The notes under the pieces were generated by a model. The model worked only from the letters and a program-made list of their open reading frames with translations. It was not told the DNA's origin and did no database searches. DNA of 64,000 nucleotides. It comes from Diplolepis rosae. Its lineage: Eukaryota; Arthropoda; Insecta; Hymenoptera; Diplolepididae. Below, in pieces: positions 46,649 to 56,590 of this stretch (position 1 is the first letter of the stretch; every line of letters begins with the position of its first letter). A program made the translations under genes and the position numbers. The stretch lies in NCBI GenBank assembly GCA_030998225.1, contig JAPYXD010000727.1, positions 6,386,001 through 6,450,000 on the forward strand, in the 5' to 3' direction.

Positions 46649-49579
46649 TTAGTCAAGGAGAACGCCTTCTCCTGCGCCCCAGCCTCCAACTTTTCCCCAT
46701 CCAGCGGATGAAACAACGGGAGCTGAAAAATGTTCTTGTATTAATTAAATATATTTACAATTACAATTAATTAAAATAAAATTTTAATAATTTGAGATTA
46801 TACCAGCTACACCCCAGCCTCCAACTTTTCCCCATCCAGCGGATGAAACAACGGGAGCTGAAAAATGTTCTTGTATTAATTAAATATATTTACAATTACA
46901 ATTAATTAAAATAAAATTTTAATAATTTGAGATTGTACCAGCTACACCCCATCCTCCAAGTTTTCCCCAGCTAGCGGAAGAAACAACGGGAGCTGTAAAA
47001 GATTTTTAAAATTAATTATATTAAATATATTTTAATTAAAATTAATTGGCATAAAATTTAAATGGCTTGAAATTATACCAGGTGCTCCCCAGCCTCCAAC
47101 TTTTCCCCAACCAGCGGAAGAAACAACAGAAGCTGTAAAAGATATTTTTTATTAATTATATTGGATATATATTTAATTAAAATTAATTTGAATAAAATTT
47201 AAATGGCTTGAAATTATACCAGGTGCTCCCCAGCCTCCAACTTTTCCCCAGCCAGCGGATGAAACAACGGTAGCTGTAAAAAAAATTTTTTATAATTATA
47301 TTAGATATATATATTGAATTAAAATTAATTGGCATAAAGTTTTAATAGTTTAAGATTATACCAGGTGCACCCCAGCCTCCAACTTTTCCCCAACCAGCGG
47401 AAGTAATAACGGGAGCTGAAAAAATATATGTTGTCATTAATTAGAAACATATTTAATTACAATTAAAATCATATTTGAAAAATGTAAGATTATATAAATT
47501 AATATATTGGATAAATATGATTAATTCGTACTGAAATAAATGCATATATACTTCAAAACTAAATTCAAATCCTTATCACTACGAACTCAAATTCATCTTA
47601 ACCTCCAAACAAAAGTATAATTCAAAACTTCAAGAATTCGAAACCGTTCGAATTCTCAAAATAACAAAAACGACCAAACTTTTGTTGGTCCAAGAAACAA
47701 TGAGTGAAATTTCATAATAATACGATGAAGCTTATTACCTGCCGACAGGACAGTTGGTCCTACAATACCGCCATAAGCTACAGCCAGAAGGCAAGCGAAG
47801 ATGATTCCCTGAAAATAAAAAAGATTACATATTAATTAGCTAATTTTTAAAACCACCCATACAGAAATGTCCTGATCTGGTTCTAGTTCAAAATAAAACG
47901 CCGTGTCTAATCTCGGCCCGGCCTGGAAAATTAAAATTCCGCCAGAGGGCATTACAATGATCCGCCTACCAAACCTGGCCCAGATCAGGCGCGATGTTTT
48001 ATATTAATCTAGGGTTTACCAAATCTACACTGTTAAAAATTTTTGTGATTTTACAATACATTACAGTACAATTTGTAATGTGAAATTACAATCGGAGTAT
48101 TGTAAAGTGAAATTAGATTAATTTTAATGTAATTCAAAGTGAAATTCGGAATTGCAATACGCGTATTGTAAAGTTGAAAGTTGTATCACGCTTCACGCTG
48201 CTGCGGAGTGTCGCTACCGTCGGTTGTCAGTGTATTTCGGTTATGGTTTTTCGCTAAGAAGGAACCGTTAAAAATCTTTAACTGAGATTTGGAAACGACC
48301 TACAAGGTAAGTTTAATTTATTTAACTGGATAGGAAGTTCCTATCAAGAAATTTTCCTAAATTTCTGTCTCATTATCCTTCAAAACGAAAGGCAATCGAT
48401 GCCATGCGATAACCTCAAATTGAATTAGTGCTTAGCTCTCTACCGGCTAAAGCACAATTATTTTTAATATTTGCTTATTCTTATTTAGAAAATTCCAATT
48501 TCAATCCTCGTTCAATTAGACTCTGAAATTTTATTTCTTTTCAAATTCCGAACTTTTAAATTATAATTCTTTTTAAATTGTTTACTAATTTAAAGTACAT
48601 TTTAAAATTTGTATATTTAATTTTAAAGTTGAACAAGTGAAACTAATAAATTTGAAAACTGATATCTCTATTGCTTTAATGAATTAAAATTAAAATAGAA
48701 AGACTGAATATGTATAAAACTTGGAAAAATATTTACGATTGGAAAAAAATTTTACAATTAGGAGAGGACTAAGAATGATTATATTGAACACACTTTGAAT
48801 CCGACTCATAAAGTGCGATTTATATAAATATTATAGAAATATATTTTGTTGTAGGAAGAAAAATGTATTATTGCCGATACTGTGATGTTAAGACAACATC
48901 CCTAAAACAGCATTTACAATTACTCTCCGAGTGTCTTGATCAATTATACCTTACATGTATATTAGATTTACAATAAATGTAATGGGAGTTTATTACCAAA
49001 ACGCAATGCAATTTCACAATACATTTATATTAAAATTACAATACATATGCTGTAATGTACATTTTTTGGATGTTGTGAAATTTCAATACATTTAATTTTA
49101 CAACACTGTACTTTAGAGATATATCTTCATGTATTGTAAAATTACATTGCGTTTTGGTACTAAACTTCCATCACATTTATTGTAAAATTACAATAGAAAT
49201 TTTTAACAGTGTAGGCCTAGCTTAGGCAATGACAAAACTTTTGCATGAATAGTAACATAAATAGTAAATAGTTGTAAATAATAACTAGTGATATAATTTA
49301 AATCAATAAAGAAAAAACGATTCATTATACAAAAGTTAAAATATCCATTGAAGTGCTATTTATTAATTTTATAACTTTTTTGATCAATACATAAAATTCT
49401 TTTAATTACAATAATAAACCTTCGTTTCGATAATAACAGTTGAACAAATTTTGTTCTTCAGAAAAAATAAAAAAATTAACGTAATGTAGATTTTTTTATA
49501 AAATAATCTATGATGATAGATAGGAAATATTATAAGAAAATATAGAAAAGATAAAATATGATGTTTTTACCTTAAACAT
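46649..49579 (-). CDS. Secreted Gly/Trp-repeat protein encoded by near-identical repeated exons, 140 aa
   Basis: Eight exons on the minus strand: 49579-49571 (MFK), 47808-47739 (GIIFACLLAVAYGG signal peptide plus IVGPTVLSA), then 47415-47362, 47273-47220, 47132-47079, 46992-46939 and 46857-46804, each exactly 54 nt and phase 1, and 46722-46649 (last repeat plus GAGEGVLLD). Each repeat exon encodes 18 residues of the type APVVSSAGWGKVGGWGAP or -VA; the six copies differ at only a few positions. Introns between repeats are 81-88 bp and themselves similar. The signal peptide matches that of the 89-aa gene. The product is cysteine-free, with W-G-K-V-G-G-W repeats, and is likely an extracellular fibre or cuticle component (inference). 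TATA lies at 49655-49662; AATAAA on the minus strand at 46602-46597. Confidence 0.9.
46723..47415 (-). repeat. Tandem exon-intron repeat array (135-142 bp units)
   Basis: Unit starts at 46804, 46939, 47079, 47220 and 47362 give steps of 135, 140, 141 and 142 bp. Each unit is a 54-nt exon plus one intron. The introns at 46723-46803 and 46858-46938 are almost identical (one difference seen), so the last duplication is very recent. Confidence 0.9.
47590..47700. repeat. Fragment of the ~165-bp satellite in intron 2
   Basis: AAAACTTCAAGAATTCGAAA CCGTTCGAA and CAAAAACGACCAAAC match the 38286-39560 monomer; the sequence before it (CACTACGAACTCAAATTC) also precedes the copy at 51535. Confidence 0.7.
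48028..49211 (+). mobile_element. TIR element (CACTGTTAAAAA ends) in intron 1, with intron and zinc-finger exon; TA duplication
   Basis: The ends CACTGTTAAAAATTTTTGTG and TAGAAATTTTTAACAGTG are inverted; TA on both sides. Long subterminal arms contain ACAATACATTACAGT and TTACATTGCGTTTTGG words. A GC-richer patch (48180-48305) ends in a consensus donor (TACAAG/GTAAGT); acceptor TTGTTGTAG at about 48854 precedes a zinc-finger frame. The plan matches the element at 7153-8277 although the sequences differ. Confidence 0.75.
48863..48976 (+). CDS. Short zinc-finger frame in a transposable element
   Basis: 37 codons from ATG, 9 nt after a GTTGTAG acceptor, stop at 48974. It starts MYYCRYCDVKTTSLKQHL, a C-x2-C-...-H start typical of an N-terminal C2H2-type finger, with Cys (LLSEC) in the last ligand position. 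It probably represents the first coding exon of a deleted element gene, or what remains of one; function is unproven. Confidence 0.45.
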   Translation: MYYCRYCDVKTTSLKQHLQLLSECLDQLYLTCILDLQ

Positions 49580-49654
49580 GTTGAGTTGAGTTGTTTGTTG
49601 CTAGTTGTCGGACAGCAAAATGTAAATTGCATGATTCTTGTTGATACTGGAGAG

Positions 49655-49662
49655 TATTTATA
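49655..49662 (-). promoter_or_regulatory. TATA box of the 140-aa exon-repeat gene
   Basis: TATAAATA on the minus strand within AGTATAAATACTC, 76 nt before the ATG. Confidence 0.7.
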
Positions 49663-49814
49663 CTAGATTCCTAAGGACTTCACAATATAACACTTGAGAG
49701 ATTTTTCAAAAAAAGCTTTACTCCTAATCTGAAAGTGAGGGGGCATCACGGTGTAGTTGCGTGTATTGCATCAGCTTCAACTACTTTTATATTTATATCT
49801 AAGTTGTTTTAAAA

Positions 49815-49828
49815 CACGTAGGTGAATA
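49815..49828 (-). promoter_or_regulatory. Shared upstream motif, gene 3
   Basis: TATTCACCTACGTG on the minus strand, about 150 bp before the TATA box, preceded by CATGGAACTGCAGCC, which resembles CATGGCAGTCTAG in front of gene 2's motif. Confidence 0.5.
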
Positions 49829-49829
49829 G

Positions 49830-50598
49830 GCTGCAGTTCCATGGTCAGAAAAAGTTCCATAATTGATATGTTTTCCGGTTCTCGACACAGAGAATAAATA
49901 TTATTTTATGTTTAATAGAGAAAGGATATCGTAAAACAAGATACATGACGGGGGTTAAACGAGTATGTGCTCTTTATTGATTTTGTGATTCTTTCAGTTT
50001 AAGCTGTAACTTACAGTTGAATAGTTGATACTTAAGGTTCAGAAGGTTTGTCTTTGCCTGTCTCAATTAAAGTTACGTTTTCTCTTCATTATTTTGAATT
50101 TTGAATTTTTATTTTCGAGGCTGATCTTTTTGTAAATAATCAGTAAATTCCAATTTTTTTGTACTTATTATTATAAAATCTAATAATTTATGAAATACTT
50201 AAATTTTTGCTATGTTATATTATTTCATCTTTTATACATGAAAATCAATAAAATTTCTAATTTAAAACTCTTCAATTGCAAATAATCGTAATTTGTTTTT
50301 TATTTAGTTTGCATTAATTTAGTTTAATTTTTTATTATTTATTTTAAATTTATTTATAATGTCACAATTCTTGCAAATTCCACTTTTTCCTCATTTTTTT
50401 AACAGATAAGAATTATAATTTTACAAATACCAATTCCTGACCGTTTTTAAAATTTCAAAATTTAATATATTTTATATTTCAAGTTGCCTAATGACCAACA
50501 CTTTAGTGTTCCAAATCCCCAAGTTTTCGTTCCTCATCTTCCATTTTTTTAAAAAATGTAAGTAATAAATTAACACTTGTTACTTTCCTAACTTACTT
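49830..50598. other. Gene-free AT-rich region
   Basis: No exon or TIR pair is supported. Confidence 0.5.
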
Positions 50599-50802
50599 AT
50601 CCCGCGAAAAAAAAAGTTGATCTTGTTAGATCTGGTCAGATCAAATTCCCAGATCTAACCAGATCTTGATTTTGTCGAGATCTGACCAGATCTGATCAGA
50701 TCTAAAGTAGATCTGGTCAGATCTCGACAAAATCAAGATCTGGTTAGATCTGGGAATTTGATCTGACCAGATCTAATAAGATCAACTTTTTTTTCGCGGG
50801 AT
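50599..50802. repeat. Near-perfect ~200-bp palindrome made of AGATCTGGTCAGATC words
   Basis: The two ~95-bp arms (from ATCCCGCGAAAA at 50599 to its complement TTTTCGCGGGAT at 50802) pair with very few mismatches around a centre near 50700. Within each arm the words AGATCTGGTCAGATC, CAGATCTAACCAGATC and GAGATCTGACCAGATC repeat, so it is also internally repetitive. No coding. Confidence 0.9.
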
Positions 50803-51019
50803 GTTTCAACTATATAATTTTTTTACTATGGAATTTAACGAATTTTATAAATTTTGTTTTAATATTTTGTGACAATAGAAATGTTTGAATGTCGAAAATA
50901 AAGTCTTATCTATAGTTACAGATGTAAAGCATAGGAAATTGTCATATCTAACGCTCAAAATTTAATTACAATCAAGGATTTTGGTATACGACTGGATGTA
51001 TTTTAATAAAAGATATTTG

Positions 51020-51300
51020 ATTGGTGTAAATTCCATTACATGTAATGGAAGTTTTTTTTTAATAACGTATATTAAATTTAAAATACTCTTATCTTAAAAA
51101 ATACAAATTTTCTATTTTAATTTTAATACACATATTTTAATATATTTTAATAATGTTGGTTAATTTTAATATATTCTGATTGAATAGTTATTCGATTTAA
51201 TATGAATGTATATTAATTTATCATATTATACAAATCTATTAATTTTAATTTACCACTTGTATATTAAAGTCTATTCAAATTAATAAGATTTTTAACAGTG
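51020..51300. mobile_element. Relative of the CACAGTTAAAAATC element, left end lost
   Basis: Carries TTCCATTACATGTAATGGAA at 51031-51050 and ends AATAAGATTTTTAACAGTG, like the elements at 32400 and 62861. Confidence 0.65.
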
Positions 51301-51534
51301 AAGAATCTAATTAATAGGATATTTCTAACTTCAGCATTGATTCAGTTCTTAACATAATAAAAAAACATAAAATTAATTCAACTACTTTACATTAACTGCA
51401 GAAGTCTGCTTTTTTTTATACGTATCAAGCACGCCACGGCTCGTAAAAAATCGAAACGAAATATGGCGTACTTTTTCAAAAATAAATTCGAACTTATATC
51501 ACTACAAACTTAAATTCCCCTTAACGTTCAAACA

Positions 51535-51960
51535 AAAGTATAATTAAAAATTTCAAGAATTTGAAATCGTTCGAACCCTTAAAATACAAACAAAAAAACG
51601 ATCAAATTTGGACCCAAAAATATTTCTTAAAATAAACGATTATGAGAAAACCAACAAAAAAGGGGAAAAGAAAAAAGAAAGCAACCTTCCAATACCCCTT
51701 CTTTCTTTTACTTTCTTTCGTCCTCTTTTGTCTTTATTACCCACAACCATCTACATAAAAAAAACTACTCGCCGACGTTTCGTTTTGGAAGGTTGCCTTC
51801 TTTTTTCGTTCTTCCTTTTTTGTTGGTTTTCTCATAATTGTTTATTTTAAGAAATATTTGTTGGTCTAAATTCGGTCGTTTTTTGGTATTTTAAGTGTTC
51901 GAACTTTTTCGAAGTCTTGAAATTTTTAAGTGTACTTTTTTTACAATTCGAAAAAGTACA
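51535..51960. repeat. Inverted pair of satellite monomers
   Basis: 51535-51700 is a direct-orientation monomer (AAAAATTTCAAGAATTTGAA to CCTTCCAATACCCC). 51780-51960 is an inverted one (TTTGGAAGGTTGCCTTC to TTGAAATTTTTAAGTGTAC). They are separated by about 80 bp containing GCCGACGTTTCGT. Confidence 0.75.
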
Positions 51961-52158
51961 CAGGAAAACCCAAGTTTACAATTTTTGCTAAATTACATTT
52001 CAATTTTAGGAAAACCGTGTTATAGTGAGAATTTTTCGCATCGAAATACTAAACCTCGATTTCCCCTTGATTCCTATAATATTTTTGATAATTATTATTA
52101 TAAAATAAAGTATATATTGCTATAAAAAGTTTCTCAGAGTATGTAGCAAATAAGTATA

Positions 52159-52417
52159 CTCTCTAAAACTGAATCAGTCGAATTTTCACTGATTGAATCA
52201 GTGATTTGCCTTCAGTGAAAAAATATTTTTCACTATTAAATCAGTTAATTTTCACTTATTTATCAGTGAAATAAATATTTTTCACTGTCAAATCAGTCAA
52301 TTTTCACTGAAGTAATCAGTGAAATTTGACTGATTTACAGTAACCTCTTTTTAGCTATTTGAATCAGTCAAATTTCACTGATAATCAGTAGATTTTTACT
52401 GATTCAAATTTAGAGAG
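52159..52417. mobile_element. CTCTCTAAAA MITE, copy 2 (TA duplication)
   Basis: CTCTCTAAAACTGAATCAGT to AATTTAGAGAG, with TA on both sides and the repeated TCAGTGAAA words plus the ACAGTAACCTCTTTTTAGCT block. Confidence 0.85.
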
Positions 52418-53657
52418 TATTGACAAAATAAGTATTGAATTTTCAGTTCGAAAAATGTGAGAAAATGACAGAATTTCCGAAGCGAAAGAACACAGCAGGA
52501 AAAGTAAAGCAGCTGCGTACGCGAATGAACAAAGAAAAAAAAGTAGGGAAAAATCCAGAGCTGAATGCGAAAGTGAGAGTGATAAAAATTTCAGATTTAA
52601 GCGTGGGCGAAAAAACTATCTTATGGAAATTGTAGCTCGTATACTTAGATATGTTATCACTTTCGGTGTAACAAAGCAGTCGAACAAGTAAAAACATGCA
52701 TTTTGAAAATATTTGTTAAAAAAAGTTTTCCTATCCTGAAGTGCCTCTTTTGGAGAGAATCGCTCAAATACTAAAAGCAAAAAGCAAAAGAAAAAAAAAG
52801 TTAAAAACCAACTAAGGCTCAAAATGCGAAAATGCGTAAGCTAATTAGAATTCACATTATTTCACAACATTTGTAATGAAAAATGCTTCATTATAGTGTA
52901 GAGGCACCAATTACTGAGTCGACACCAGATGTCGAGTTGTCGAAGTTACTTTTCCAGATAAATAGTGAATAACATTGCAAATATGAAATACCATAATATT
53001 ATATTGTGTCAGAATTTATTTTGCGATGTCACAAAAAAATGTAATTGTGTCTCCCACAAAACTAAGAGAAAAACGCCATTTGGCATTTTCTTTCCTGCAT
53101 AACTTCTATAATTTTAATTTTAGATATAGTATATATTCTTTGAGTCCCTTAGTTTCATTTAAATATTACCGCAGTACCTGAAAAAAATCAAAACTTTCAT
53201 AAATAGCTTGCAATTGCGTTTTTTGATTTTTAAGAAGTTAAAATTTCAGAACAAGAACAAAATAAAAAAAAAGACTTTGCCTAGAAATGATTCCTATACA
53301 AAAAAATAATAATTCTATTAATCTTAGAACAGACATTGAAACTTTAAGTGACATATATTTTAATATTATTCAATTATTTAAATAATTTTAAAAAATTTCC
53401 CGCCTTATATTTTTATAATCGGTCTTAACCTAACCTTTCTCTTATCAATTTGATTAATCATCATATGTACTTTGTAATGTTATTTTAAAAATTGTTATTA
53501 ATCCTTTTCCGAAATGAAACTAGTGAGTTTACAATAACTTTTAGAATACTATTTTATAAAATTAATATATATAAATTATATAATATATGTTATATAATAA
53601 ATATATATAAATAAATATATATATATATAATATATATATAAATAATATATAATAAAT

Positions 53658-53689
<32 letters not shown>

Positions 53690-54486
53690 AATTTAGTATA
53701 CTGACCATAATCATTTTTTTGCCGAATAATATTATTCTTTTCATATAGAAAAAACACTATTCATATCATACCTAACCTCTACCACACATTTATACAACGT
53801 ATATCTATCAAGATAGACGCTTTATGAAATAATAATGGGAAATTCTATAACAAATTTTAGTTTTTGGAAACTTTTACAATTATGATTCGATAAATACAAC
53901 ATACAATATAAATGTACGAAACATATTTTCAAAAGAATTCTTTATTTTAAAAAAGATTTTTAAAATAATACCAGAAAGGCTACTTTATCCAATATTATTA
54001 ATATTATTAGAAATATTTTTAAAATTAAAAATTGATAAATGGTACTAGAAAATGGTAACAGTTTCTTTTTATTGCCAAGATTAGATTTAATTAAAATATG
54101 CAATGACTAGTTTGTCATGTTTTATGCTGTTGCAACAGTGCAAAATATGTAAGAAATAAATTAATGGTGATCTCTACAAAAAACTTTTATTTAAGGGTAT
54201 ATCTCAGGAACCTTTCACTATTATTTCCCTCAAAAATATTTAGGTAAATTTAATAAATATCGAATTAATTTTGGTCTCAAGGTATGTACTATAGTGTAAA
54301 ATATACTGCAGAAATGGTTTTAATTAAATATATTTATTATCTAGATTGAAAGTAATTAAAGTTTAAATGTTCGATTTTCAATTAAGTCAGCTTCTCCAGA
54401 TTCACATTTTCATATGATTTTTATGCTTAAACTCTATAACGAAATAAGATAAGGCTATAAAACAATATGTATTGCAAGATAATCAA
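52418..54486. other. Gene-free region with AT microsatellite
   Basis: 53560-53700 is an imperfect (TA)n/TATATAAAT tract. The frame 52435-52635 (+) is Lys-rich, follows a TTTTCAG and lacks any recognisable domain. Confidence 0.5.
53560..53700. repeat. (TA)n-rich microsatellite
   Basis: Imperfect TATATATAA repeats over about 140 bp. Confidence 0.9.
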
Positions 54487-54678
54487 CTCTCTAAATTTGA
54501 ATCAGTCAAAATCTACTGATTATCAGTGAAATTTGACTGATTCAAATAGCTAAAATGAGGTTACTGTAAATCAGACAAATTTTACTGATTATTTCAGTGA
54601 AAATTGACTGATTTGACAGTGAAAAATATTTTTTCACTGATGAATCAGTGAAAATTTGACTGATTCAGATTTAGAGAG
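54487..54678. mobile_element. CTCTCTAAAT MITE, copy 3 (AA duplication)
   Basis: CTCTCTAAATTTGAATCAGT to AGATTTAGAGAG, AA on both sides; shorter than the other copies. Confidence 0.85.
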
Positions 54679-55198
54679 AAAGCAGAATCATGTTTATTTA
54701 TGCAAATCTGCATTCTATTCAATATGAACCAAGTTATAGATTTTAAAAGTATGACCTTTAGATTTTCACATTTTGACCGTAACGGTTATATTTGAAAACC
54801 AATCTAAACCATAGTATAGAAAATTTAAAAACAACTGTACCATTTGTGATACTCCTTGAAAAATAATTAAAAGTTTTGGAAAAGATTATAAATACCTTCT
54901 CACGGTTGTCCTTCAGCTTTCTGTGCTTGTGCTCAAGCAACAAATACTTACTTAAATACTAACTTATAGCAGAAAATTATAACTCGTTATACGGTCAACC
55001 GTAACGGTTAAATATAAAATAAAAATTTGTCCAATGTGCAATTGCTCACATGTCTCGAGTGACATCACACAAGGAAACTTTAATATTTTTGGTTACTTCA
55101 AACAATTTATTCTAAAGATAATCCATGCGAGAAGATAATATTTTTAACAATGAATCGGAACATCAATCAGATTTATTTTATTTTCAAGAATAGCAGTA

Positions 55199-55581
55199 TA
55201 AATATCCCTGACGAAAGTATCGGATTGAAATTAATTCCGAGCCAATTGCGATATCTGTATCCGAACCAATGTGAGCTCGGATTGATCAAAACCGAGTTTT
55301 CAATCAGAATTAATTCGAATGAATCGGATGTCGGAATAATTCGGATTGATTCCGATTGAAAATACAGTTTGGATGAATCCGAGCTGGAATTGATTCGGAT
55401 TGGTGCCTCGGATTGAATCGGATTGATTTTTTATCGATTTTCATCAAAGGAGATACAAAAAGTTTTTCGGATTGGTTCGGAATGATTCGCATTGGCTCGG
55501 ATACAGATATCGGGATAAATCGGAATAGTTCTGGTTGACTCGGAATGAATTCCTATCCGAAACTTTCGCCAGGGATATTAC
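55199..55581. mobile_element. Foldback element built of CGGATTGATTCGG words
   Basis: The edges AATATCCCTGACGAAAGTAT and its near-complement CTTTCGCCAGGGATATT pair. Between them TCGGATTGATTCGG-type words repeat many times on both strands; GATATCTGTATCCGA pairs with TCGGATACAGATATC. Frames at 55150-55492 are by-products. Confidence 0.8.
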
Positions 55582-56590
55582 GCAAATTTTTGAGGAAAGA
55601 AGATTCTAACTTATGTTATATAACTATACTAAAGTGTAATTCAGTTTGTAGAAAGTCATTTTAATGATTTATTTCCTTTTTTTGCAATAAAAAATTGATG
55701 TTAATAATTTTTAGCGTCTTTTATCATATTATTAAATAATTTTTAAATGTATATCTTTACACTCATTAACTTTTCGTTATTAATTGCACATTTCAATAGT
55801 TTCCTTTCATATTTTTATTTTCATTTTCTAATTTTTAAAATTTTGTCAATTGTTCTTCAAATTTTTTTCAATAGAAATGAAATCCAATTGGTCGATTCAT
55901 TTCGTATAATTAGAATTTTGTAATCATTAATAAATATTGTGATACAATAGTTTTCATCTGTCCAATTGCAGAATATGATATTGTAGTACCTTTAGTTAAT
56001 GTTGTAAAATTCCCAGTATTGTGCTTACAAAGATTCTGTCTTATTTTTTCACTGAAAAATAAAAAGTACTTGAGACATAAAAAAATTTTTTTGCAATAGA
56101 CCAAATTGCTTTTTAATGAAGTAAAATTGCTGCTTTATTGGAAAAATTAAATATTTATTTACTTTACCACAAGTATATTTCTTAGATAAGGGTTACGTTA
56201 GGTTAAGAGATGGTAAACTTGAAAAATTCTACTAATGAATCAAGCAATTGTTTCCTATGAATCAAGAAATAGGGTTATCCATATATTTAGCTTAGATCTT
56301 ATTTTTTCATTAATTATTTTAATTTTGCGGTTGAAATTCTATGTCAAAAACGAAAGATTGATTAACTTTCTATCCAAAGAAATAGTTTTAAAACATTCAG
56401 ATGTTCTTATTTTCAAGATTAAAAATATCAATGTTGGTGATATTAATAATTCATCGATAATTGTTTCAGATAATTTTTTTTCAGAAACATTTCCCTATTT
56501 AAAATAGATTTATTGAAAATTTGAATTTTTCAGGTGTATGCCAGAATCATTTACGGTAATTGTGATAAAAATCAGGTCTCTGGAAAAAAT
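55582..56590. other. No convincing gene
   Basis: The 90-codon frame 56235-56507 (+) begins MNQAIVSYESRNRVIHIFSL, has a hydrophobic segment and no recognisable family or exon borders; I leave it uncalled. Confidence 0.4.

Noticed and set aside
52435..52635. 66-codon Lys-rich frame
   Set aside because: It follows a TTTTCAG directly next to a MITE, but no domain, partner exon or poly(A) context supports it.
56235..56507. 90-codon frame with a hydrophobic stretch
   Set aside because: AT-rich codons, no family, no promoter or exon borders seen.
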